From Progne subis subis (lineage: Eukaryota > Chordata > Aves > Passeriformes > Hirundinidae), in contig JAKJHU010000065.1 of the NCBI GenBank assembly GCA_022316685.1, positions 2,226,322 to 2,290,321 on the forward strand: a stretch of DNA of 64,000 bases. The letters are read 5' to 3'. The position numbers and the translations under genes are program-made. Below the pieces are notes generated by a model. It was not told where the DNA came from and did not search any database. It worked only from the letters and a program-made list of their open reading frames with translations. Of the stretch, positions 36,725 through 49,965 are shown one piece after another (position 1 is the stretch's first letter; every line of letters starts with the position of its first letter).

Positions 36725-37964
36725 AATATCAAACAGATTAGTTGAGCAAAGAGTAAAAAACAAGTCAGAGGTGGTTAAATGAAGATTCCTTATGCTATCA
36801 GGGGCCCAGCCTGCTAAAGAGCTAAAATGTCTATACTTGACTATCTTGAGAGAAACATGAAAGCCACTGTCACCCCAAATTCCCTCCTTTCACATCCCGC
36901 TCCTGGTAGAAGACTCACTCCTGTTTCCAGTACCATGTACTTGTTACCAGTGCAATGTGGTTTTCTCTCTACTCACCTGCACTGAACGCTGTTTTACATT
37001 TGTTCCTCTGAATATCTTGATTCACGAGCAATTTGCAAGGGTATAAAATCCCATGAAATGCCAAAGGTGTTCTTCAGTTGCTGAAGGCTGATTAGGTTCT
37101 TAGAAATCAACTTACTTTAAAAAAAGGTAGGAAAATGCCTGCTGTCTCCAAGATATGTTGCAATTCTGTGCGCCATACATGGTAATTATTTTAATGCTTA
37201 ATAAAAAATAGAGATGTAAGTTGATATATGAAGAAGACAATGCAACATGGGGCATACAGCAAGGCAGCTGCAAGACCAAGTGGTCCTGTGTTGAAATCAA
37301 AGCTGGACTGAACCTCTGTATTTTATGGATTTATTTTTTTTTTTGAGTCAAAACCTTACAAAAACATCTCCTCTATAGATCTGTTCAATAGACAAACAAT
37401 AATTTTGCACAGTAATTTTTCATATTTAAACTCCATTGGAAGTCCCATGCAGGGCAGGTCTCTTCTAAAATCCATGGCAATACTTTGGAAAAAACACCAA
37501 CCCAAACATCTTTACAGCAGATATATTTTGTTTTAAACCAGACTTCCAGAGATAAGTTCCATTTCTGGTTAACTGGCGTTCCATTAATGAACGTTCCTCT
37601 AGCCTTTTAAAGTATTTTTATGTATTTATTTGTTCACAGAATTATTTAATTTCTTAACTGTGCTCCCTATGTGGGGCAGATTTCAAGGATGAGATTTCAG
37701 ACTATGCTTCCAGACGATTTCACTGACCCACCTTATCTACCAAGTTTTCTCCATGGAATTATTTTTCTGGGTGTATTTTAAGTGATGTGGAATTAAAAAG
37801 GGACTAAATAGCTTTTTGTTCAGGAATTGTATTGAGTAAATATACTTCTTTTTCCTCTGGGTCTTACTAAGGACTAAGCTGCAAATAATAGCGTAGACTC
37901 ACTTTAAGATGGCCATTACTGCTACGGAGGTGGACATAATTCTGAATTTTATTTGGTTGGTTGA

Positions 37965-38609
37965 GCAATGAAAGGAGAACAAAGAAGAAACAAAGGGGGA
38001 GCTGCCCATGCTGGAGCAGGTGGATGCCTGGAGGAGGCTGTGATCCAGTGGGAGACCTGCTGGAGAGAGAGGGCCCTTGCTTCCAGGCTGGAGCAGCCTG
38101 TCCTTGGAGGGCTGCACCCCGTGGAAAGAGAAACCCACGTCACAGCAGTTTTGGGAGGACTGCTGCACGTGAGATTGGAACCACACTGGAGAAGTTCACA
38201 GAGAACTGTCACCCCATGTGACACTTCCCATGGGGGAAGGACCCACGGACTCACACGCGAAGGACTCCTCTCCTGGAGCAGTGGAAGAAAACCTCAGTGA
38301 ACTGACCCAAAAACCTCCATACCCTGTCTCCTTGCACTGTCATGGGTAGGAAGGAGGTGTTGAGGGAAGAAAATGTGTTTTAAAGGGCTTATTTTGACTT
38401 CTCATTATCCTCCTCTCATTCTGTTAGTACTAAAATTCACTTTGCAACTTAAATGGAACCTGTTTTGCCCTTGAAATATTTCTCCTGGTCCTTATCTCAC
38501 CCATGAATTGTTCATTTTTTTTTCCCCTCCTCTGCCCAGCTGTGCCAGGGGAGGGTGAGTGGGTGACTCTCATGGGTGCCTGGTGTTGGGCCAGTGTCAG
38601 ACCATGACA
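37965..38609 (+). mobile_element. ERVL-type LTR segment, 5' end missing
   Basis: The sequence resembles the GC-rich part and 3' half of a bird ERVL-class LTR. It has repeated blocks of the kind GGAGGGCTGCACCCCGTGG / GGACTGCTGCACGTGAG / GAGAACTGTCACCCCATG, each followed by a CCCACG-like word. These are followed by GAACTGACC, CCCTGTCTCC, a decayed TTTTATTTCTCATTATCCT block, CTGTTTTGCCC and a CCTGG...CAGTGTCAGACC end finishing in CA. The order matches what is known of these elements. No 5' TG end or target duplication was found, and no retroviral gene is present. The 110- and 101-codon frames across it are not viral genes. It is an old, damaged fragment. Family assignment is from memory of bird repeats, not from a search. 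Confidence 0.75.
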
Positions 38610-41600
38610 ACTTAAAAAGGAGTTTCAAGTTCACCTTACTGAAAAAATTGCAGAAATGAAATTTGTAGTAAGTAACTTTAGATAAGTACAAACTAGTAAA
38701 TCTTGTAACAGATTTTACGTGGTTTAAAAAAAAAAAAAATCACCGCACACTCCTGGTCCTCATTGAGTTCATCATTGTTGTCCTCACCTGGGGCCAATCT
38801 GCACATGAGATTCAGGTGCTTTGGGAACAACGAGCTGGGTTATAAGAGATGAGGTTGGCTGAGAAGGGAGAAGGGAAGGAAAAGTTGGAGAGGAGGGAAT
38901 GTAGAGTGCAAGACAAAGGAGTGGTTTGAGTTCATACTGTTAAATTTTCACACTGTGAGAGGACTGATGTGACGGCTTGCAGTTGGGTAAGCAGATGTTC
39001 CTTTCCTCATTTGCACCTAAGTCCACCTAGCTTCTGTTCATCCTGGTTTTATGTGGATTTTTTTTTTTTTCCCTCCTAGTAAAACAGTTTTTCTTAATTT
39101 TTTTGACTTTCTCACGTGTGCCCTTGTGTTCTTTACACTCTAAATCTAATAGACTGTATGCTCTTGTGTGCTATGAGAAGTCTCCAGTAATGGTGCATAT
39201 GATGAAAAGGCTTTGCACTTTTGCAGATCAGAACTGTAAGCTAGGGACAAGGCCAGGCATAGTAAGATACTCTGATTTTTAATAAGCACACAGAAAGGGA
39301 GCTTTCTGACTTAAGTCACAAGTCAGGTGTTAGCCCATAGGCTTCTCCTCTAGATTATATATCGAGTAGTGATATTGAGGATCTGTGGGCTACTTTTAAA
39401 GGGTGCAAAAAGTAGCAGCTGTCAGTAAACTTGTATTTGTCTTATGGGGACTCTAGTTGAAAAGAGCTGAAAATGACTGACCTAAACAATAAGGTTACCT
39501 GTGTGACCTTCCTTTGTAACTTCTTCATAACCCCTTGTATGCTGCTTGGCTTGGATCAGAATCCCTTAAGGGATCCTGTCCTTCTTCCCCTGTCTGTAGC
39601 ATTCTTGCTGAATCAGGTAAGTGCTTGTTTTCTGACTTAGCAGTCAATCCCCTTCTGGTCTCCGAAATCAGTTGTGAGACTTTTTGTTCTGCCTTTCAAA
39701 GCTTTTGTACGGCAGTTTGTTCTGAAGGTCTGAGTGCTCATCCAAGGTGGTTATTTGGCTGCTCCCTGGGAGTTCCAATACAAAAAAACCCTCATCTTGC
39801 AATTAGTGGGGAGTGACTTTTGCACAGCGGCATCTTGCTGGAATACATCACTCAAGATTTAAGAAATGAAGTCAAGCCTTAGTTGTTTATAGTAATCTTT
39901 CCTGTGTCAGTATGGAGATGAGTGTTTTTCACTCCTTTTTGTGATGTTTAGTAAATCTCCAGCTGGATGTGGATGTGTCTGAATTCCAAGTATTAGGAAA
40001 CTTCAGTGGTGTAACAACTTCATCGCAAGCCATCCAATGCAGCTGGGGCAGAGGCTGTTTCTCCCCTCATCCCCATGCTAATTTTGTCTCCTCCTAGAAA
40101 GATCTATTCCATTTTGGGTCCTACTGATGTGGCAATTCAGCCTGGATTGCTGCATTATTATGCTCAGTTGTTATCCTCTGACTCTTTGTACTGCTGAATC
40201 ACCCCATCTCATCTCGGAGTGTCTTTGCTTGTGGTCAGGTGGTTTACTGACCTTGGTACCTACAAGAGTTTACTTCGGGTTGCTGTAAGAAATATGGTGT
40301 TAAATAGGTGTTAAAGGTTCTTCAGAACAAAGCAGTGAAGCTGTGACTCCCTGAGCAATACAGACTGGACAAAGAAAAGGATTTGCAAACAAAGAAGGCC
40401 TAATAATACCTTGTTTATGCCTGGCATTTCATTCCGGTCCTTAGATAAATATGACTTATCTTTGGCATCCCTTGCCTAGCTCTTGGGGCCCAAATTACAA
40501 TCTGCTTGCTTCTGCCTCTGTGAGATTGCTGCAGCTGACAGCTGCAGAACTCAGCACTGGCCAGCGAGCCAGCAGCAGTGAGTTTGCAGTCGTGCTTGTG
40601 CTCTGCCCGTCTTTTGCAAACTTAAAATAAAATTCTGTGTGCAGATGGTATTGGTGGTGACTGAGTTCACACATTTGCTTCTAGTATGTCAGGTAACAGC
40701 ATCTATATACAGCTTTAATAATTTAGTAAAAGAAAAGTGATGCTGATTTTCTTATTTTTTCCCCTTGCCCTTTTATTGCCATCTCTTTTCTATTATATGA
40801 AAGAATGACTAGAGATGAGGGTGGGGGAGACAAACAGGAAAAGTATGATTTTTTTTTTTTTTTAATGTTATGGCAATATTTTTAGGAGTACGTGCTAATA
40901 TATCTCACAGTCTTAAATTCAACAAAGAAAATGCCATGTACCGCCAGAACTGTAATGAATAACATGGAGAAGACTGTGCCGTGTGCTTAATTTTAAGAGT
41001 AGAAATAAAAGTAAAAATATTTTAATTTGCTAGTGAAACTGTCTAGTCCTGTTCAATTGTTAAAGTTCCCTTCTGTGCTGCCATGGTGTTCTGCAGGCAT
41101 CTCACAGCTCATAACTCAACTCTATCCTATACCCCATCTCTTCCCACAATTCCCTCTTTTTTTTTTTTTCATGAAACACCACCGATTTTCCTCTCCGACT
41201 TAATTATCTTTGCTTTCTCTGCAAACTGCAGAGAAAAAATTGTTGAAGCTAGTTAGAGATGTGTAGATGAAATTTAAGTTTTTAGAAACAAAAGATTTCT
41301 TTGCAAAAAGAGGTGGTAAAAAGATGCATATGCATCAATGATACTGACAAAGGTTTGTTCTTAATTTTTATTTCTACCCTTCCTCATCACTAGTATTTTT
41401 GCTGAAAATGAGAAATTGATGAGCTTTTCAGTTTGATATCTTTGTGGATGTTGCATAAAAAGAATATCTATTCAAATACTTAGCTTTATCTTTGATGTAT
41501 CTGGCTGTATATTCCTCCAAGCTTTGTTCGTTGTTCTTTTAAATGATTCAGTGGTCTGTTTTTTCTTTTTTTTAAGGAAAGCTTGTAGTAAAATTTCTAT

Positions 41601-44600
41601 TAATTTCAATCTAGAGCCTGTTTTGGACTCATAAACTGGGGTCTAACTGGAATGCTTTGGAAGTTCTATGCATTTTGAATGATACCAACTCTTTTGTGCC
41701 CTGATTCCTGTCCCACTTGGAGCCTTTACTTCTCCTGCTGGTTAGACAATCTATACTGATGAATGGTTTCAGTCTTCATTTAAAAAGAAATAATTCCTTT
41801 CTGTTGCCTGTGTTTTGGTTTTCTGGCTTCTGCGAGTAATTTTTTGGTTTGTTTCTATTATATTGGAATTCTGTACTCAGTTTCGATTGAGTCTAAAAGA
41901 ACAAAGCATGAAACAATTGAGTTTAATAAAAGAAAAACACTCCTTAGAGTGATCAGTAAAGCACAAAGGTGATGCTTATCTATAAGAGCACCAGATGCAT
42001 GGTCACTACTTACCGACTTTAAGGGTTGTTCATGCTTTTTTTGAACTACCATTTCCTCCCTTTATTGACCCTCTACTACTCAGAAATCAGCGGTGACATT
42101 GCAAGTCTAAAATTATACATAAAAGCCCACCTGGGGCACAACCAGCAATTCTAAGAATTAGATTTAATAATATGCCCCAAACCTATGAATTTTCTTCAAT
42201 GACAGTTGGAGAATTTATCAAGTCCCCATTTTGTAAGGTTGATCTTCAGTGCTTGTGGCTCTGGAAACGTGTAAACCACAGGCATTACTGACTTTCAAAT
42301 TACAAAGTAGTAAAATGCTCGTGTTCTACTTCAGGACTTGAACAGTGGTGTGTGTGCTGGAAGTATGGTGAGCTGTTTTGCTGCAGTTGGACCGCTTGAA
42401 AAGAAAACAAGAAATATTAATACATGCAATGAAACTTTGCAGACTGAACCTTTATATTTAAAAAGAATACAGCAGGCCCTGTAGAAGAGTAGCCATTAGC
42501 TGTCCTTTTGATGAACCATCACATTTTGTAGAGCAGGATAATACTTTCCCAGGTGCAGAAATTACTAGCTAGTTTTATTCCATTGCTTCCAATTTTTTTG
42601 CTACCCAGAAAATACTCTTCAGTTTTTGTATTTTTTTTTTTTTTAATAGGTGGTAGTCTATGGACCAACATTAACCAGAGCTGGAAAAGTGATTTTTTTT
42701 TTTTTTTTTTTCCCTTAAAGTACAAGAGGGAAAAAATGTAATGGGCTGTAATTTTCTTTGAAAAGCAAGTAGGTTAAGAAAGTTACAATATGCTCTTTTA
42801 TTGTCACTCATAAAAGCTAAACTGTTACTGGGAGTTATGTCAAAAATCATGTTTTCGTTTGGCAAACAGCATTATCAATTTGTTGAGGCTTTACAGAATT
42901 TTTTCTGGGTCATAACTAACATCTTGGCAACCTTGCACATACATAACTTCATTTTTATTTTTGTGCATATTTTCAAAATAAGAGTGTCATCTGCAGCGCT
43001 GGTAGCCTGCTTTGCTTTAATATAGACCTGGGAGATGCACACAGACATCACTCACTTTGGTGGTGGGTGTGTCTTTGCTCTTCAGCACCCATGAGAAATT
43101 TCTACCTGTTAGAATTTTGTGAATAAAAATTGGGGTTTACTTCCTCAACAAGGAATTATAACAAGAGAATGAAAACAAAGAAGGCTGGGAAAAGAAGTTA
43201 GGTCATCTCTTCAAATGTCTTTAAGGGATTTCTCAAGACTAATATGTGAAGTTCCCTCATAATAAATGGTGCCTTTGTAAATGTCTGTGCTCTTGGACCT
43301 GCAAATATCAGTGTAGGTGTGCTTCCCACTCAGTTAAATAATGAATTCTTGAAATTGCTCTTAATGCAGGGAGGAGAGCAATGGCCAATAACTGTAATAC
43401 ATTATTTCAAAGGTCCCATGGCTGCTGTTATGGATATAAATTTACAAAATCTCTTATGTGTACAGCATTGTACTACTAACACCGCTTACCCAATAATCCT
43501 GCTTATAGTCTGCATCCTGTATGGTGTGATAGGTGATGACAGGGCTGAGTCCCATCACAGAGAGAGACTGTGAGGTGGTTTTGTTTGGGGAGTTGCATGT
43601 AATTCATGTAATTGGTTAATATACAGAAACTACAGTCTTATACCAAAAACCAAGTTGGTGTAAGTTGGATCATGCAAGACCCTTTGGTCATTAATACAGT
43701 TAGATCTAAACTATAAATGGCCAGCATAAAACAAAAAAAAACCAAACAAGAAATGTCGTAGTATCTAATGCTAACTCCTTGGAACTAATGATTGAAAACA
43801 GCATTTGCAGATGGCACTGAAACAGGAAGAACAAATATTGAGCAATGCAACTAGACAGGAGAAGGTTTTTGTTTGTAACCACCATGTGTGAAGTGGACTG
43901 TTGGTTTGATGCAAATGCAACAACAGATGCTGAAAATGTCTCTCTATTATGGCATTATTACAATGAAACGATATTTTTAGTCCTGGTGTGTGCAAATGGC
44001 TTGCATATTAATAATTATAATTTGTATCATGGTGAATTATTACAATACATGATCCTCGGATTCCTGCAGTACCCACAAATTTTTAGTTCCATTGATATGA
44101 ATGCATTATATACCACTGCTTGAAATTTTACAGCAGATCAAAAAGCCCCTTGTCCTTCTGAAAGATGAATCTAATTTGCATGAACTCTGTTCTTTGGTTC
44201 AATGTGTTGCTTGAACACATTGTTTGTATCTTGAAATTCTATTTCTTAAATCCACAAAGACAAAGAAATCAAAGACTCTCCTTTCAGCCAGCCATAATTC
44301 TTTATAATGAATATATTTTGTTTGGAGTGCAGTTAAACAGTATAATTTGTGTTTAAGGGCCTGAGAATAAAAAAGTCCTTGCTCCACCTTAGGTGTTTTC
44401 TCTTGTTATAACTCAGTGGCATTGTGCAGATCTTCTGCTGGGTATCTTTTTTGTTTAACTGCTTGATATAAGATACCCATTTATAAACCAACAGCTTCTG
44501 CAGCTCTCATTTGTTCTTGTGTGACTACTTGAAGCTTGCCTATATTTTCAAATTCTTGTGTTGTTGTAACTCACAAAAGTAACAACAGAACTAATGTCTA

Positions 44601-47600
44601 TTAATTTTCTGGTTTGCATCTGCTATTATATTCTATATAAAAATGCTGTATATAAACTGTGTTGCTTATAGAACACTTGTTCTATAAATAGCCACTTGTT
44701 CTTTGACTGGAATAGATGCTGTTCCAGACTTTGCCAATTCATTTGAGGTCTAGAGTAAAGCTTTAAGGGAAGCTGAGTGACATCCTGAAATTCATCACTG
44801 ATTTCTATGTGAAATGTGCAAGGCAATATTAAAATGAGAGCTGGCACCTTCTGACCTCCCTTTTGCAGCTGAATTAACAGTTTAAATGAAAAAGATTTAC
44901 CATTAGTGCCAGCCTTTGGGCTGGAGGCAATGGGTCACAACACTGTATCTGCCTTGCAGAAAGAGACAGGAAAAACACTGATATTGAAAAACTGCTTTTA
45001 AATTCCTGTAGCTGGATGGTGACAATCTAAAAAACCCAAGCTAACTGAAACACAGTGTAAGAGCTGTGGGGCCAAGGTTACCAAAATAACATCTTTTGTC
45101 CATTTCCAACACAGAAAATGAAGCTGAAGGAATTGGTGGTGTACCTTGTTTTCCTTCCAGTAGCAGTTTGAGTTTCTCTTATCCCTGCCTTCGTTTTGTA
45201 CTCTGTAGAGATTCTTCTGGGATGAAATGGTTCTGATTTTTCAATATGGCTTGCTTTTGTTTCTGAGCAAAAGCTGTTCAAAAATGAATGCACCTGGCAA
45301 TTTTTATCACTGATGTCTTTAATTTGAGCTCAAAGTTAACTGCTCTGAAATTAGTAATTCCACTGCAGAGTTGAAGAGTCTTTTTAAGAATAAGTGAAAA
45401 TGGCAGGAAATTGTGTGGGTTTGTGTTTGGAGATACCACCACCAACTGTTTTTCTTGCACTCCCAGGTTTTGGGTCCTTGCTTCTGAACCCTTTCCCATT
45501 TTGCACAAATCGTAGACCTCTGTTCTGGAGTCTTTAGGTGATGATAGTTTCTGCCCAACTAAAACACCTCTGATTTTCTTTCCTTTGAGTGTTTTGGGAC
45601 TGTAGTAAGGACTATTAAAATAAATTAGATTGCGTTATCAATTAAAGTTTCTGTTTTGAATACTCAATAGCTCCAACAATCTTTTGCATAATTACAGAAG
45701 TGGATCAGTGGTATCAGCTGTAGGGAACAATTCAGGACAGATCTCAGCCACCACCCCTTGCCCAAGAAGGGAACACTAAGTCTCCATTGGGTGGAGAAAT
45801 GAAGGATTTTGTGTTGTGCAGCTGCTCTGTAACGAGAAGCAGCACGTGTTGTTTCAGATGCTGTCGAGGTGTGAAGGGATGGGACTTGTGCTGCCTGGTT
45901 TTGCCTTTCCCTGCTCCCTTTTTAAGTTTTGCCCTTGACTTTTACTGGTATGTCATCTGGCCAGCAGACGCTGGTTTTCAGTCCAGTGACCTCTAGTAAC
46001 CTCTTGTTTCAGTAGCCCTATTTAAAGTTAAGGAAACAGTTTCAAAATGTGGCGAGACTACAAAGGGAGAGTACTGATTTTTGTTTATATCTCTTAATGC
46101 TCTTTGTGACAAAAGTGCCGAAATATGTTTAAAAACCTCCAGTGAGGAGAACACATTAACAATACAGTGCATCACTAAGCTTTTTCTAATGGGGCAGATT
46201 GTCAGTGATTACTGAATTTTCTGGCTCCTGCTGCTTTGGATGATTCCTGCTTTGTGCTACCAAGGGTCAGGAGAAAATGGTGGTGTTTCTTTTTGTGTTG
46301 CTGAACAAAGTACCATGTTTCTTGACTTCTGAAATTAAATAATTTTGAATTTTTTTCCCCCTTTCATCTTTTCTTATTCACCTTCTTTTGCACAGTAGTT
46401 TGAATTCCCACTAGAGAAAAGAACATTAGTAACAGGCTTTCAGCTTCCCAGCACTTGCAAGGCAATTGTTAATGGAGGTGTTTTGATATACTTCTTTCTA
46501 TGACAGCCTTACGCTGCAGCCACAAATGGCTTTTCAGATTTATTTGAACTCTTGTCTCTAGTTTCCCTGTTTTTGATGAATGGACATTGCCTTTAAAGTT
46601 CCTAAATATATGTTGGACATAAGAAAACATATTCAAGGTCTCTTTTTAAGTGAAAAGAAAGAGCAAAGCCCATAAATAAACCATCAGAGCATTGCTTTCA
46701 GAGACATGTCACACCTGTTGTGGAATTAACATTCTGAATCTTCAGAATGTCAGACTGCTTTTGGAAAGATTTGTCCTAATGAAGAGAAAAAAAAATCATA
46801 GAAAAATAAAGAAGAAAAAAATATCACTTCAAAGAGCTACTTGCCTGATTGAGTTGGGGTGAAAAAATGACTTGATGGCTTTGATCCTTCCATCAAATGA
46901 AACAACATGAGAGAGAAGGAGGCAGGGAAATATGTGGCTTTGCAGAGTAATGTCACACTATCAGGAAGGACCACTAAAGATATTTATTAGCTTCAGCAGA
47001 CTGCATCATAATACAGAAGAATTTTCAGTCACTCTAGGGCTACCAATTTCCTCTGCATTAAGATTTGGTGGCAGAATGTTAATAAATCAACAGTGGTTAC
47101 CTAACCAACGCTAGGTGAGTGGAGATAGATTCAGCATTATTCTCCGAAGAATAAGGGCTGTCTACCATGCAAGGCTTATTTCCAGTATAAACAAACATTG
47201 TGTTAGATAAATATAAACACACTTGTCTGAATATGCTGTGAATATTTTATGCATAGCTTCTACTGGGGAAGGAAAAAAAAAAATCCAGTCTGAGTTTCAT
47301 AGAAGACAAATGCTGCATTTTCCATATCTGCCACCAAATTTGAGCTGCCTTACTGAAAAATTGCGGGGGGAGAAAGGGCTGATCTTGAACATCTGGTTGG
47401 TGTTTTAGATCCTGTGACTTAGCATTTATGACACGCATGAAACAATTGAGGACGGATGGGTTGTAGGAAGGATAACAACGTGAATTGGTTGGGAGAGGAG
47501 CCCCTGGTGCTGAGTGGTGTCGGGAGCTGGCAGCTGTCGCAGGAGAGGTGTCAGCACAGGGTGTGAATGCTCAGAGCTCTGGTGGGAGAGCCACGGGCAG

Positions 47601-49679
47601 TGAGCGGGGGAAATGTTCCTTAGTTCTTGCTGTCTTCAGGGAAATGGGACTTCAGACTGTCTCACTGAAGATGGGCAGGGCTGCATCAGGGGATATTTGA
47701 CTCTGTCATCAGTTTTACCTGGAAACAATCATCTCCAGGATTCTGCATTCATTTCTGGCCCAGGAATAGTTATTTCTGTTCTCTGATGTTGTGATTGTGA
47801 GTTGCTTTTGAAGCCAAGCTTTGCAGCTGACCTTTCAAATTTGAAGTGCTATCTCCTGTAGCAGAATACAGCACTCCATTTCCCAAGTAATGCTAGAGCA
47901 TTCAAGGTCTGCTTTTTCTATTTTGAGACCTTGTTTTTGCAACCTTCTTTTTAGCCTTCCATAAAGATGATAGGAAAAGGGGGAGGGAAGAGAATAGTAG
48001 CAAATGCTTTTAGTGATTCAAAGAAACAGCAATGCAAAATTATTTTTAATGTGTAGTCAAATCTAGGCTCAATTACTTTGTCCTCATCTTTCTTGTAAGT
48101 CTGCAATAAATAATTAAGTTGGATGCACTACTTCTGTACAGGTTGGTGTCAAGTATAAACAGCTGCTCTATGGTATTTCAATCTCATTTTAATTACTCCC
48201 TTTAGTGAAAATGTTGACCTAGAAATTGTCATCTCTGACTGGAGCAGTGCTGCTTCTGCTCCACTACCTACATCTGATAGTGATCAGTGGCAGTTGTTTT
48301 GGAAAAAAGTAAGATAAAGAAAGTCCATAGTGAGAATATATAGAATAGCTTTTGTGTTTGGAGAACATTTCTGGATATGATGGTGTGGTAGGAAACAAAA
48401 AACCCTCAGGGGTTCAAGGAGCCAAGATGTGTTCTCATGCCAAGTACTGAAACATTGATTAAAAAAATAAAATAATAAAATTTGTAAAAGACATGTTTCT
48501 TTTTTTTTTTTTTTGTGTAGTCCAGTTAATATTTAGCTAAAACTAATGCATAATTGCTATATCTTGCAGTCAAAATCTGAGTATATGATCAAGAATCAAA
48601 TCTTTAGCACTTTCAGAGGTTGGTCCTGGTAACATACAAGTTTGAGTCACTGTAAGCAAGGCAATAGTTCTGTTATTACATGCTCTGGGAACACCTCACA
48701 TGCTGACTGCTACTTGTCTAAAAGGTGTTAGAGTGAATAAATGTATTTTCCTGCATTATGTGCTACAGGACACACAGGCCTGTAAGTGTAGGCTGGTACA
48801 ACTTGTGGTTGGGGCTGTTGAGATGTGTTCTGTATGTTCAGAATATTTCATTGATGCCAGTGCATTGTTTTGGAAATGGATATTGACTTTACAGCCTGTT
48901 ACTGTTTTTGTGTAACACTTAGGATGAATTGAATGTGAATTATTACTCTATTGGGCTGGAAATCCTGGCTGCTGATTTTGAGTGGAAAGAAATTGCAGCC
49001 AGTTCTCACCAAGTCAGGCATCTGAAGTGCTTAGATGATTTTGAAAACTCTAGCAGATGTCTAACTCTATTTTTAGGTGCTTGAACAACAGTTTGGAATC
49101 TGGTCTGAAAAAGCTAAAACCCCCCTGTAGAGAGCACTAGGATTTTCATGGCAGATTCAGGTACATAAGTCATCAGTCTTATTGATGTATTTTCTGTGAA
49201 TGCTTTGCAAGATTTGCAGGATGTTTTACTTGTGAGATCACCAGACACTTTCTGTTCACTGAAATAGTAATAAAGGTCCTTTTTCATGGCATTGATGGAT
49301 ATAAACACTCATAAAAGTGATTTCTGATTTTACTTTCATTTTTACCCTTGGTGCCACCATCAACAGCTCTGACTCTTCCGGCATGTTACCTAGGTTATGT
49401 GTACCTTCTTTGAGTAAAAATTAGGTCTTTATTTTCACCAAGATGGAAGTGTGAACCTTAAAGCCTCTGACGATTTTCTTCTTCTTTCCATGAGCATCTT
49501 GTGAGGCTTTTTACATTCTTTTGTCTACAGGAAAAAAGAATTAGGGTGTATTCAGAAATGTTTATCTGAACTTAAAAAAAATTAATCAAGCTAGATTGAA
49601 GCGGATTTTTTCTTAATATGCTGGAAACTTCAGATAGAATATCTACGAAGAGTTTTGTCCAGGACCAGAAAGATCTTAT
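38610..49679. other. AT-rich intergenic or intronic DNA, no gene seen
   Basis: Only short frames of up to about 95 codons occur, on both strands, without recognisable motifs. Long T runs occur at 39058-39070, 40849-40863, 41157-41169, 42631-42644, 42693-42711 and 48500-48514. No interspersed repeat body was recognised. Confidence 0.5.
42631..42711 (+). repeat. Paired T14 and T19 runs
   Basis: Two T homopolymers (42631-42644 and 42693-42711) are separated by 48 bases. The Phe-rich and Lys-rich short frames here come from these runs. Confidence 0.95.
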
Positions 49680-49965
49680 TACAGAATATGCTGATTTGGA
49701 AGGGACCCACAAGGACCATTTTGTCCAACTCCTGGTCCTGTGCAGAACCATCCCTAAGGGTCACACTGTGAGAGTGTTTCCCAAATGCTGCTTGGGCTCT
49801 GTCAGATTTGGTGCTGTGACCGCTGCCCTGGGCAGCCTATTCCAGTGCCCAGCCACCCTCTGGGTTAAGAAACTTTCTCCAACATCCAACCTAAACTCCC
49901 CTGACACAATTCAGGCCATTCCCTTGATCCTGTCACTCACAGCTAGAAAAGAGCTGTGGGTCTGT
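49680..49965 (-). mobile_element. CR1 retrotransposon, 5'-truncated 3' part
   Basis: Read on plus, the segment begins ACAGAATATGCTGATTTGGA, the degenerate reverse complement of the CR1 3' terminal repeat, then GGAAGGGACCCACAAGGACC. It continues with a TCCAACTCCTGGTCCTG block, GGTGCTGTGACC, CTGGGCAGCCTATTCCAGTG, CCACCCTCTGGGTTAAGAA, CCAACCTAAACTCCCC and CAGGCCATTCCCTTG. This order is characteristic of the CR1 3' region in antisense, closest to the CR1-J type as I recall it. The element therefore points left, with its 3' end at about 49680, and is truncated at the 5' side near 49965, the usual outcome of CR1 insertion. No reverse transcriptase sequence remains. The 126-codon plus-strand frame across it is an artefact. 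Confidence 0.93.

Larger units (their letters stand above)
17320..37960. other. AT-rich intergenic or intronic DNA, no gene seen
   Basis: Many short frames occur on both strands, the longest 145 codons at 29491-29928 on plus with a 93-codon minus frame inside it. None shows a domain, a consistent splice set or a recognisable family. Nested acceptor-like sites near 29690 on the minus strand exist but do not lead to a coherent exon. Homopolymers and small repeats are listed separately. No CR1, LTR or SINE body was recognised in this stretch. Confidence 0.5.

Noticed and set aside
37949..38300. Four overlapping frames of 86-110 codons
   Set aside because: They lie in the ERVL-like LTR segment, where GC-rich subrepeats keep several frames open; not retroviral genes.
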